Shown here piece after piece: positions 1-5,190 of a stretch of 5,469 nucleotides of DNA (its first letter is position 1; every line of letters starts with the position of its first letter). The DNA comes from Candidatus Heimdallarchaeota archaeon AB_125. GTDB taxonomy: Archaea > Asgardarchaeota > Heimdallarchaeia > Heimdallarchaeales > Heimdallarchaeaceae. Made by a program: the position numbers and the translations under genes. The stretch is from positions 1 through 5,469 of the forward strand of contig MEHH01000202.1 in the NCBI GenBank assembly GCA_001940755.1, read 5' to 3'. The notes beneath the pieces were generated by a model. The model saw nothing but the letters and a program-made list of their open reading frames with translations. It had not been told where the DNA came from and did not search any database.

Positions 1-53
1 CACTATAACCTACCTATGAGAACAAATCTCAAGCAAATGAGAATGTGAAACAA

Positions 54-221
54 ATGGCTGAGAAACATTACCAAACTGAAGATCAAATGATTGATCGAAC
101 ATTGAATGAAAGAATAAAAGCACTCGAATTAGAGTTGAATCAGCTCAAAAGAGCTCGTAACGCCAGGAGAGGAAAAGCTCGCGCTAGGTATCCAATAAGA
201 CAATACTTGTCCTATATGTGA
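54..221 (+). CDS. Small coiled-coil, Arg-rich protein, possibly frameshifted
   Basis: This is a 55-residue frame (ATG 54, TGA 219-221) of unrecognised function. Residues about 8-35 are rich in Glu, Leu and Lys with heptad-like spacing (RIKALELELNQLKRAR) and should form a coiled coil. A basic patch follows (NARRGKARAR). An in-frame GTG at 45 is an alternative start, and the frame is open back to a TAA at 6-8 with similar charged composition, so the true N-terminus may lie upstream or be damaged. The last residues (PIRQYLSYM) look unlike the rest. Skipping one base near 198 moves the reading into a frame encoding DNTCPICDPEE and ending at TGA 253-255, directly against the next gene's ribosome-binding site. 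The gene may therefore be 54-255 with a one-base indel. The only weak Shine-Dalgarno candidate is GTGA at 45-48. That a small gene lies here is moderately supported; its exact ends are not. Confidence 0.4.
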   Translation: MAEKHYQTEDQMIDRTLNERIKALELELNQLKRARNARRGKARARYPIRQYLSYM

Positions 222-250
222 TCCTGAAGAAATGGTAATCAAAACACGAA

Positions 251-256
251 GGTGAT
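251..256 (+). promoter_or_regulatory. Ribosome-binding site GGTGAT for the 34-residue frame
   Basis: GGTGAT matches part of the archaeal anti-Shine-Dalgarno complement GGAGGTGATC. It sits three bases before the ATG at 260. It overlaps the TGA (253-255) that would end the frameshifted upstream frame, the usual arrangement of tightly packed co-transcribed genes. Confidence 0.55.
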
Positions 257-259
257 AAT

Positions 260-364
260 ATGATAAGCAGGGAAAAGAAACAAGATTTAATAGATAAAGC
301 CTGGAGAAAGAAAAAGTTAGCTTCCTTAGAAGAACATGTTCTTCATAGAGGTAGCTTACAATAA
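260..364 (+). CDS. Small basic hypothetical protein (34 residues)
   Basis: The frame opens at ATG 260 behind a good GGTGAT site and ends at TAA 362-364. The peptide is highly charged. A Lys/Arg-rich N-terminal two thirds (REKKQDLIDKAWRKKK) is probably helical, and a short tail (LASLEEHVLHRGSLQ) follows. There is no signal peptide, membrane segment or cysteine motif, and I do not recognise a family. It lies 27 bases before the MFS transporter start on the same strand, so the two may be co-transcribed. Its main support is the ribosome-binding site and the lack of a better use for this stretch; the short length makes a chance frame possible. Confidence 0.4.
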   Translation: MISREKKQDLIDKAWRKKKLASLEEHVLHRGSLQ

Positions 365-383
365 TTTCTTCTTTTATCTTGAT

Positions 384-389
384 GTGATC
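384..389 (+). promoter_or_regulatory. Ribosome-binding site GTGATC before the MFS gene
   Basis: GTGATC is complementary to the end of archaeal 16S rRNA (part of GGAGGTGATC) and lies two bases before ATG 392. It supports this ATG as the start. No clear TATA box lies at the leaderless distance; bases 362-369 are only loosely AT-rich. Translation as an internal gene of a longer transcript is therefore more likely. Confidence 0.5.
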
Positions 390-391
390 AA

Positions 392-1678
392 ATGAGTGAA
401 ACAAATTTAGAAACTGCGAGAGAATCATCTTATTTAGATGTTTTTCGAAACAGGAATTTCCTTAAGTTACTAGCAGGTCAAACTTTCAGTAATTTCGGAG
501 ATGCGGTTTTCAGAATTTCTATTGTACTTTACGTTTATATCTTAACAGGTTCTGCTACTAGAATGACTTTAGTTTTAGCTGCGCAGACTCTACCATGGAT
601 TCTTATAGGTCCAATTTCTGGTGTTTTTGCTGATAGAATTAATCGAAAAACAATAATGATAGCCTCAGACCTTCTGAGAGCAGTTTCAATAATTGCTATT
701 CCATTTATCACATCTCTCTATCCCCTACTAATTATTGCCTTTTTAGATGGAGTTGGATCCTCGAGTTTTGCAGCCCCTCGTTCGGCTGCTATTCCTGAAA
801 TAGTAGGAATGAAACTCTATGTTAAAGCAATAAGCATAAGTAGACTAATCTTCCAAACTTTGGCAGTCATGGGACCATTGATTGCAGCACCCGTTTACGC
901 TTTCTTTGGACCTCCCACCTTTTGGATAACTAGTGGTTGTTATATCATATCTGGAGTAATAATCGTCTTTACAATGATTCCTTCTGCTTCAAGGAAAAAA
1001 GAATCTCTAACCGTTAAAACAATTTTCAAAGATTTACGAGAAGGATTTAGTTATTTATTTAATCATAAAATAATAAGAATTTTAATCCTCTTGTATACTG
1101 TTATTACTATTGGAGGATCATTTGCTGGTCCGCTCCTCTATCCATGGATATTCGAAGTACGTCATGCTGGAGATCAGTTGTTAGAGCAGCTTGCTCAAAC
1201 AGAATATGGTATAGTGGGCGCAATTATTGCCTTTGGAACTGTAGTCGGTAATCTGATTTTTGGAAAGTTTGAGAAAAAAATTGGACGATCTACAGCTATT
1301 ATCATGGGAGCCTTTTCTTTATTTGTTTACTACTTCATGTTTCAATTTATAAATTCAATATATGTTATTGGAGCTTTAGGATTGATAATGGGTACATTAA
1401 TTGGAATGATGGGTCTAAGTATCAATGCTTATTTTGCAGAAGAAGTTCCCAATGAAGTGAGGGGAAGAGCTTATAGTGCAACTAATGCCTATCTGCAGAT
1501 TTTCAGTTTTACTTGCTTATCTTTATCAGGACTTACTGCTGATTCTATAGGGATTACCAATACTATGATGTCAGCTAGTATAGTTATCTTCCTTGGTGTA
1601 TTAGCTCTTACAATAGGAACTAAAATGTTCAACTTTTCAAAAACTGAAATTCAATCTTTGCATTCTATTGGTGATTGA
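392..1678 (+). CDS. MFS transporter, DHA3/MefA-like drug-efflux type
   Basis: This 428-residue polytopic membrane protein has the usual length for a 12-helix major facilitator. After a short cytoplasmic N-terminus, the first helix region contains GQTFSNFGDAVF (residues about 29-40), typical of DHA3-type (macrolide-efflux, MefA-like) carriers. The MFS signature loop between helices 2 and 3 is clear: GVFADRINRKT at residues 77-87. A degenerate second copy, GKFEKKIGRS (291-300), occurs in the C-terminal half. A charged central linker (about 200-222) separates two six-helix bundles, and PNEVRGRAYS (353-362) is the conserved loop before helix 11. The family exports small hydrophobic compounds by proton antiport; the substrate cannot be read from sequence. 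A 61-residue membrane peptide starts 53 bases downstream on the same strand. The family call is firm, the drug-efflux subtype less so. Confidence 0.93.
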   Translation: MSETNLETARESSYLDVFRNRNFLKLLAGQTFSNFGDAVFRISIVLYVYILTGSATRMTLVLAAQTLPWILIGPISGVFADRINRKTIMIASDLLRAVSIIAIPFITSLYPLLIIAFLDGVGSSSFAAPRSAAIPEIVGMKLYVKAISISRLIFQTLAVMGPLIAAPVYAFFGPPTFWITSGCYIISGVIIVFTMIPSASRKKESLTVKTIFKDLREGFSYLFNHKIIRILILLYTVITIGGSFAGPLLYPWIFEVRHAGDQLLEQLAQTEYGIVGAIIAFGTVVGNLIFGKFEKKIGRSTAIIMGAFSLFVYYFMFQFINSIYVIGALGLIMGTLIGMMGLSINAYFAEEVPNEVRGRAYSATNAYLQIFSFTCLSLSGLTADSIGITNTMMSASIVIFLGVLALTIGTKMFNFSKTEIQSLHSIGD

Positions 1679-1701
1679 AAATGAAACTATGTGTTATTAA
1701 A

Positions 1702-1709
1702 TTTTATAA
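1702..1709 (+). promoter_or_regulatory. TATA-like box upstream of the repeat-containing membrane peptide
   Basis: TTTTATAA, within ATTTTATAAAG, is centred 26-27 bases before GTG 1732. That spacing would place transcription initiation at the start codon itself. A strong Shine-Dalgarno sequence lies between the box and the start, so this may instead be a secondary promoter or a chance match in AT-rich intergenic DNA. Confidence 0.4.
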
Positions 1710-1717
1710 AGTTAAAA

Positions 1718-1726
1718 GGAGGTGAT
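1718..1726 (+). promoter_or_regulatory. Full-length ribosome-binding site GGAGGTGAT
   Basis: Nine bases match the anti-Shine-Dalgarno complement perfectly, five bases before GTG 1732. This is the strongest ribosome-binding site in the window and decides the GTG start. It argues against a competing frame that opens at GTG 1722, inside the site itself. Confidence 0.85.
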
Positions 1727-1731
1727 AAGAA

Positions 1732-1917
1732 GTGAAAAGCTTTTTGAGACCATTTTGGTTCATAAATATGAGATTTTTAAGACCATTTTGGTTCATAAAT
1801 ATGAGATTTTTAAGACCATTTTGGTTCATATCAGCAATGCTTGCTGCTTTATTCTTAGCAGGTATTGTTGTGGGTATAATTGGTTTAGCTCCTCAAGTAA
1901 CAAATGTGTTGATTTAA
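1732..1917 (+). CDS. Small single-span membrane protein with N-terminal 11-residue repeats
   Basis: This 61-residue protein starts at GTG behind a perfect GGAGGTGAT and ends at TAA 1915-1917. Residues 6-33 are two complete copies and one partial copy of RPFWFINMRFL (R6, R17 and R28 begin the copies). They form an aromatic and arginine-rich segment likely to lie at the membrane surface. Residues about 34-53 (SAMLAALFLAGIVVGIIGLA) are one clear transmembrane helix with small-residue spacing (AxxxA, GxxxG), followed by a short polar end. I recognise no family. It lies 53 bases downstream of the MFS gene, so it could be a small accessory subunit of that transporter, as single-span peptides are for some bacterial pumps; this is inference. 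Each repeat contains an internal ATG (1768, 1801), so shorter products are conceivable, but neither has a visible ribosome-binding site. Confidence 0.75.
   Translation: MKSFLRPFWFINMRFLRPFWFINMRFLRPFWFISAMLAALFLAGIVVGIIGLAPQVTNVLI
1747..1830 (+). repeat. 33-base tandem repeat, 2.5 copies, in frame
   Basis: Bases 1747-1779 and 1780-1812 are identical 33-mers, and 1813-1830 repeats the first 18 bases exactly before diverging at TCA. The six bases before the first copy (TTTTTG) almost match the end of the unit (TTTTTA). The period is 11 codons, so copy-number change preserves the frame. Identity at synonymous positions points to recent duplication by slippage or unequal exchange. Confidence 0.95.
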
Positions 1918-1921
1918 GATT

Positions 1922-1983
1922 AGGAAGATTTAAGCTCACCTATCTTCCTCTTCTTTATTTTCATTTTTTTACTGAATTTTTTT
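1922..1983 (+). terminator. Hairpin plus T-tracts ending the plus-strand block
   Basis: AGGAAGAT (1922-1929) pairs perfectly with ATCTTCCT (1942-1949) across a 12-base loop. T-rich sequence follows, with two runs of seven T (1964-1970 and 1977-1983). Archaeal termination relies mainly on T-runs, so this is a convincing end for transcripts covering the MFS and repeat-peptide genes. It lies four bases after the peptide's stop codon. Confidence 0.75.
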
Positions 1984-2010
1984 ACAAGAAAATGAATGTT
2001 TTAAGTATGT

Positions 2011-2032
2011 AAAAATCTATTTGTTAGATTTT
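2011..2032 (-). terminator. Hairpin with U-tract ending the hydrolase transcript
   Basis: Read on the minus strand, AAAATCTA and TAGATTTT form an eight-base stem around a five-base loop, followed by one more T to give a run of five. The upstream arm overlaps the hydrolase stop codon (2024-2026). It faces the plus-strand terminator, giving convergent units a back-to-back terminator pair. The stem is AT-rich and modest in strength. Confidence 0.5.
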
Positions 2033-2884
2033 CTTCATTAATTCTCTTATAACCTCAATCATTTCTGCCGTATGAGTTGCCCTATTAGTCCCCATATCTA
2101 AATATTCTGCATTAGGGATAGCTGCAGCAATGTCTTTTGATAATTTGGCACTATGCATCTTATCGGTTTCCATTCCAATAACCACAACATAATTGTCTTC
2201 AATTTGTCTGTACAAATCCCAAACCTTCGTAAAACAAACCCTCTTAGCAACTCTTCTCCATTTTTTTGGGTCAGCTTCATCTAAAGCACGGTAGTATTTT
2301 GCTGCTTGAACAGGATCTTCACTTTTGAATTTTTTGACCCACCAACGCCAAATTGGTTTAGTAAGAAGAAAAAAGAAATTGGGTACGAAATGCATCCAAT
2401 ACCTTGATGTCGGGGGCATATTAAATTGATATACTGGTCCAATGAGAACTGATAATGCTGGTTTAATTTTTTTGGATCCCAGAAGATTTGCAATTGTTAA
2501 AGTACTGAAAGAAGTGGTAAGAGTAACAAGTTTACTTTGATCTATATGTAGATATTCAATAATCTCCTGAACATCTAATGCAAGTCTTTCAACATTGTTT
2601 TTGATTTTTCCTTTACCTGGTCGAAAAGAAAGTTTTTCTCTCGATTCAATATAAAGAATGTTGAAATCCTTGATAGCTTCCATAAGGAGATCTTCCCATC
2701 CTGGTACAATAGTACCCCAACCTGGTACAAGCAAGAAAGTATATCCGTTAGCTCGTTCTTTTGGAGCTTTAGTTGTTAAAATCATAACTTCTGAACCATC
2801 TGATACTTTGACATACTGCTCTTTTGATGCGTTTTCAAATTCAGATATGAGTAACTCATCGAAAACTTGCTCTTGTTGAGGCAT
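2024..2884 (-). CDS. Alpha/beta-hydrolase fold protein
   Basis: The 286 residues fit a single-domain alpha/beta hydrolase, a fold covering esterases, lipases and related enzymes; the substrate cannot be predicted. LVPGWG (52-57) is the oxyanion-loop strand, the position of the usual HG motif. The nucleophile elbow is TLTTSFST, placing Ser125 as nucleophile, but the classical GxSxG is replaced by TxSxS. VVVIGMETDKMH gives Asp241 after the late beta-strand, and Asn-Arg-Ala-Thr-His gives His271 near the C-terminus, so a Ser-Asp-His triad is present in the right order. Residues 150-220, rich in Trp, Phe and Lys, form the cap region. No signal peptide or membrane anchor is evident, so it is probably cytoplasmic. 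ATG 2884 is supported by a TATA-like box about 27 bases upstream, implying a leaderless transcript. The fold call is firm; activity and substrate are open. Confidence 0.8.
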   Translation of the reverse strand: MPQQEQVFDELLISEFENASKEQYVKVSDGSEVMILTTKAPKERANGYTFLLVPGWGTIVPGWEDLLMEAIKDFNILYIESREKLSFRPGKGKIKNNVERLALDVQEIIEYLHIDQSKLVTLTTSFSTLTIANLLGSKKIKPALSVLIGPVYQFNMPPTSRYWMHFVPNFFFLLTKPIWRWWVKKFKSEDPVQAAKYYRALDEADPKKWRRVAKRVCFTKVWDLYRQIEDNYVVVIGMETDKMHSAKLSKDIAAAIPNAEYLDMGTNRATHTAEMIEVIRELMKKI

Positions 2885-2906
2885 GGTATGTGAAATCTAA
2901 GAGCTA

Positions 2907-2915
2907 CTTTTAAAA
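2907..2915 (-). promoter_or_regulatory. TATA-like box for the hydrolase gene (leaderless)
   Basis: On the minus strand TTTTAAAAG lies about 27 bases upstream of the ATG, preceded by purine-rich GTGAAGA at the position of a BRE. No Shine-Dalgarno sequence lies between, as expected for a leaderless archaeal mRNA. Confidence 0.6.
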
Positions 2916-2940
2916 TCTTCACTTAGGAATAGAAATCGCA

Positions 2941-2957
2941 TTTAGTAATTAACTAAA
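2941..2957 (-). other. Short inverted repeat over the DinB-like gene's stop codon
   Basis: TTTAGT (2941-2946) and ACTAAA (2952-2957) form a six-base stem around a five-base loop that includes the stop codon region. No T-tract follows on the minus strand, so it is at best a weak terminator or 3'-end stabiliser. Confidence 0.25.
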
Positions 2958-3498
2958 CTTGGGAGAAACTTTCTTTAGTTCCATTCCACCAGTCTAGCCA
3001 TTCTTTTCGAATTTTCTTCCTAGTTGGTATTGACATAGCTTTGACAAAGCCATAAGCTCCAGAAATTCCTCTTCCTAACATCTTTCTAATAAGGACTACT
3101 TGTCCAGTATGGCCAAGATAGTGTAGAGCAATCCTTTGAATTCTTTTATTCAAGATCTCTCCAGTTCCTCCAGGATTGTCATTAAAAGCTTCTATCGGGA
3201 GTTCTTTCAACAATCCAAAGAAAGATTGAGAGATTTGAAGATACATATCAATAATTTCCTCAAATGAATACTCCTTCTTATCTCTCATAACCCTTTCAAT
3301 TGAATAAGTCTCAATCGTCCTATCCATTTGTCTAGCACAATGTCTGACTATTGTTTTAATCGAGTTGATGTCAGAATGAGCTTTTACATTTACATCTTCG
3401 GGTTTCAAACCCTGTAAATTTGAAACAAAATTTATATCAGCGATATCTAACATATCAATACATATATCCTTAGCGCTCAACTCCTTTCTGGATGCCAT
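2953..3498 (-). CDS. DinB-like four-helix-bundle metalloprotein
   Basis: The 181-residue, mostly helical protein has the length and motif pattern of the DinB/YfiT superfamily, whose characterised members bind a divalent metal with three histidines and include thiol-transferases and isomerases; many are functionally unknown. An N-terminal-half histidine occurs in VRHCARQMDRT (His53). The paired histidines sit in RIALHYLGHTGQV (His126 and His130), matching the family's HxxxH followed by Gly-Gln. The C-terminus is Lys- and Trp-rich (KKIRKEWLDWWNG). No signal peptide is present. ATG 3498 is supported by a TATA-like box about 27 bases upstream with no ribosome-binding site between. It lies between the hydrolase and the PNPOx-like gene with separate promoters, so a shared pathway is not implied. 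The superfamily call is good; the reaction is unknown. Confidence 0.75.
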   Translation of the reverse strand: MASRKELSAKDICIDMLDIADINFVSNLQGLKPEDVNVKAHSDINSIKTIVRHCARQMDRTIETYSIERVMRDKKEYSFEEIIDMYLQISQSFFGLLKELPIEAFNDNPGGTGEILNKRIQRIALHYLGHTGQVVLIRKMLGRGISGAYGFVKAMSIPTRKKIRKEWLDWWNGTKESFSQV

Positions 3499-3520
3499 AG
3501 CATTAAACTTCTTTAATCAA

Positions 3521-3528
3521 ATAAATAT
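3521..3528 (-). promoter_or_regulatory. TATA-like box for the DinB-like gene (leaderless)
   Basis: ATATTTAT on the minus strand is centred 26-27 bases before the ATG at 3498, preceded by TGCAAAC at the BRE position. It lies in the 57-base gap after the PNPOx-like gene. Confidence 0.6.
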
Positions 3529-3555
3529 GTTTGCAGTACATATGATAAGTAAAAG

Positions 3556-4029
3556 TCAATCTGTAAAATTATACTCAAAATGACCTCTAAACCATCCTCT
3601 CATAATTTTTGGTTTTAGTTTCAGGATTGTGAAATCTGGATCCTCATACCCTTTAGGATAATAGATATTCCAGTTTTTCATCCAGATAGATTCTTTAAAT
3701 TTTAGGTCATCTAAAATCTCTACTTCTCCTTGAAACATTATTCCTTTTCCTTCATCTGGAATACTGAAGTATAATGCTATTTTCTTATTATTTTCAATAT
3801 GTTTCATCTTTACTGAAGAAGTGTTAGTGGAAATGTAAACTGAATATGGATATTTATCATATTCTTTAATCACTTTAGCGGGGTGTGCAAAACTTTCTTT
3901 ACATCTAAGATTAAAAACTGCTCTAATAGAAGGAGATCCATTTTTATCAATTGTTGCTAAATAAGCAGAAGATGGTCTTTCCATCAATTCATCCAACAAT
4001 TTCCTTGTTTCTTCTTTCATTTTGTTCAT
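3556..4029 (-). CDS. PNPOx-like split-barrel flavin-binding protein
   Basis: This 157-residue protein matches the pyridoxamine 5'-phosphate oxidase-like FMN-binding split barrel, close in pattern to general-stress-protein-26-type members. The opening barrel strands are SAYLATIDKNGSPSIRAVFNL (residues 21-41). SVYISTNTSSVKMKHIENN (63-81) is the typical strand and phosphate-binding loop segment, followed by KKIALYFSI. GIMFQGEVEILDD (96-108) is the conserved strand with Gly-Glu-Val. YYPKGYEDPDFTILKLKP (123-140) matches the family's C-terminal segment. Such proteins bind FMN, F420 or haem and mostly act as small redox enzymes; which applies here cannot be decided. ATG 4029 is favoured over Met4 because a TATA-like box lies about 26 bases upstream. 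The gene is divergent from the nuclease fusion gene across 82 bases. Confidence 0.82.
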   Translation of the reverse strand: MNKMKEETRKLLDELMERPSSAYLATIDKNGSPSIRAVFNLRCKESFAHPAKVIKEYDKYPYSVYISTNTSSVKMKHIENNKKIALYFSIPDEGKGIMFQGEVEILDDLKFKESIWMKNWNIYYPKGYEDPDFTILKLKPKIMRGWFRGHFEYNFTD

Positions 4030-4051
4030 CTGAAAAATAACCAGTTTTGAC

Positions 4052-4059
4052 TTTAAAAA
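4052..4059 (-). promoter_or_regulatory. TATA-like box for the PNPOx-like gene (leaderless)
   Basis: TTTTTAAA on the minus strand is centred 26-27 bases before ATG 4029, and GATTAAC occupies the BRE position. No Shine-Dalgarno sequence lies between box and start. It shares the divergent intergenic region with the nuclease promoter, the two boxes being about 22 bases apart. Confidence 0.6.
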
Positions 4060-4081
4060 GTTAATCAGTAAGAATAAGTGT

Positions 4082-4089
4082 TATTAATT
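4082..4089 (+). promoter_or_regulatory. TATA-like box for the nuclease fusion gene (leaderless)
   Basis: TATTAATT is centred 26-27 bases before ATG 4112, with TAAGTGT upstream at the BRE position and no ribosome-binding site before the ATG. The spacing equals that of the neighbouring minus-strand promoters, supporting a leaderless mRNA and this start codon. Confidence 0.6.
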
Positions 4090-4111
4090 TGGAAAACTAG
4101 TACTAAATACC

Positions 4112-5188
4112 ATGAGCTTTGATTATAGTACAATTCAAGTATCTGTGACTAAACCAAAATCCAAACTTGCAAAAAAACTAGCCAAAATTGGTATGCAATT
4201 AAATCCAATTGAAGAAGAAGGAAATATTGATCGTTACATCATAAGTGAGAGGTTAGTAATTGAACGCAGAACAGGCAGTTCTTTGCTTAATGGTATCATG
4301 GATAAAACTCTATTCACTAGCGCTGTTGATATGAGAGAGTTTTTTGAAATTCCTATGTTGATTATGGAGGGAGAAGTTAATTTTGAATATACTCAGTTTT
4401 CTAAGGATGCAGTAAGAGGTGCTCTAACATCAATGATGATAGAATATGGTATTAACATAATGTATAGTCCAGATGTTGATGAGACTGAAGCCTTGATATG
4501 TATGATTGCAAGACAAGAACAAATAGGTGTTCCTGAAATTTCATTTATTCCGAAAAGAAAAGCTATTGATATTTATGATATGCAACGAAGAGTTATTGAA
4601 ATGCTTCCAGGATGTGGAAGGGTTAAAGCCAAGGAATTGTTGCAAACCTTTGGAAGTGTTAAGAGAATTGTTAATGCATCTCCTGAAGAGTTTGAATCGA
4701 TAAAAGGATTAGGATCTAAAAAAGTAGAGGAATTAACCAATGTTCTAAATTTGGAGTATGAAGCTATTGATTTTGAGAAAGACCTTGAAAATGCAATAGA
4801 ATATGATCATTCTCTACTCTTTGATCAACCTATAAAATTGTTAGAGAGACAACATCTCATATTTACAGAGGAAAAAGATAAACATATTATTGATTTAGTT
4901 TTTCTCGTTGAATCGAGAAAAGAAGTAATTTTAGTAGAACTAAAAAGGACTATTTTAACTTCAGAAAGTGAAAAGCAACTTGTAAGATATCTAGATAATG
5001 CCGATCAATCTAAACTACTTCTTCTATATCTTAAAAGAGGATACAAGCTGAGAGGAATGTTAGCTACATATGCAGAAAGTGATTACACACCCAAGGACAA
5101 TAGAATTGAAGCAAAAGTAATTTCAGAAAAAAGAGTAATTGAAATTCTCAAGAAGATCAGAAAAAGCAGACTCGATGAAGAGAACTAA
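4112..5188 (+). CDS. ERCC4-(HhH)2-NucS/EndoMS-like nuclease fusion protein
   Basis: The 358 residues hold three domains. Residues about 8-148 follow the archaeal XPF/Hef ERCC4 fold: RYIISERLVIERRTGSSLL (41-59), PMLIMEGE (81-88), DAVRGALTSMMIEYGINIMYSPDVDETEALI and ARQEQ. The active site is degenerate. The DxRE segment reads SVTK, the GDY position reads DRY (40-42), and ERKxxxD reads ERRTGSS (51-57), leaving Glu51. Residues about 160-218 are tandem helix-hairpin-helix motifs (LPGCGRVKAKELL, IKGLGSKKVEEL) that bind branched DNA in this family. Residues about 222-350 resemble the C-terminal PD-(D/E)XK domain of NucS/EndoMS, with IIDLVF (Asp261), VILVELKR (Glu276, Lys278) and EKQLVRYL (Gln289). 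NucS/EndoMS cuts mismatched or branched DNA. Ordinary archaeal XPF ends after the HhH domain, so the C-terminal domain is an addition. No C-terminal PCNA-binding box is evident. A role in DNA repair, with cutting by the C-terminal domain, is inferred. Confidence 0.85.
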   Translation: MSFDYSTIQVSVTKPKSKLAKKLAKIGMQLNPIEEEGNIDRYIISERLVIERRTGSSLLNGIMDKTLFTSAVDMREFFEIPMLIMEGEVNFEYTQFSKDAVRGALTSMMIEYGINIMYSPDVDETEALICMIARQEQIGVPEISFIPKRKAIDIYDMQRRVIEMLPGCGRVKAKELLQTFGSVKRIVNASPEEFESIKGLGSKKVEELTNVLNLEYEAIDFEKDLENAIEYDHSLLFDQPIKLLERQHLIFTEEKDKHIIDLVFLVESRKEVILVELKRTILTSESEKQLVRYLDNADQSKLLLLYLKRGYKLRGMLATYAESDYTPKDNRIEAKVISEKRVIEILKKIRKSRLDEEN

Positions 5189-5190
5189 AC

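Noticed and set aside
3..8. CTATAA as a possible TATA box for the first small gene
   Set aside because: It predicts initiation near base 32, which matches neither GTG 45 nor ATG 54 at the leaderless distance, and the window edge hides its context.
129..428. 99-residue minus-strand open frame across the upstream small genes
   Set aside because: It overlaps the MFS start and the two small plus-strand frames, has no family pattern or coherent domain, and has a Ser/Leu/Phe-rich composition typical of antisense reading.
1747..1830. Tandem repeat considered as a CRISPR-like or iteron array
   Set aside because: The copies are directly adjacent with no unique spacers, lie in frame within a gene, and have a period of a whole number of codons.
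1722..2012. 96-residue plus-strand frame overlapping the repeat peptide
   Set aside because: It starts inside the GGAGGTGAT site and runs through the terminator hairpin and T-tracts. The 1732 frame has the correct ribosome-binding site and a clean transmembrane helix.
2098..2879. Other open frames (2098-2280 minus, 2281-2493 minus, 2658-2879 plus) inside the hydrolase gene
   Set aside because: They are shadows of the hydrolase, which has a complete alpha/beta-hydrolase motif set in one frame.
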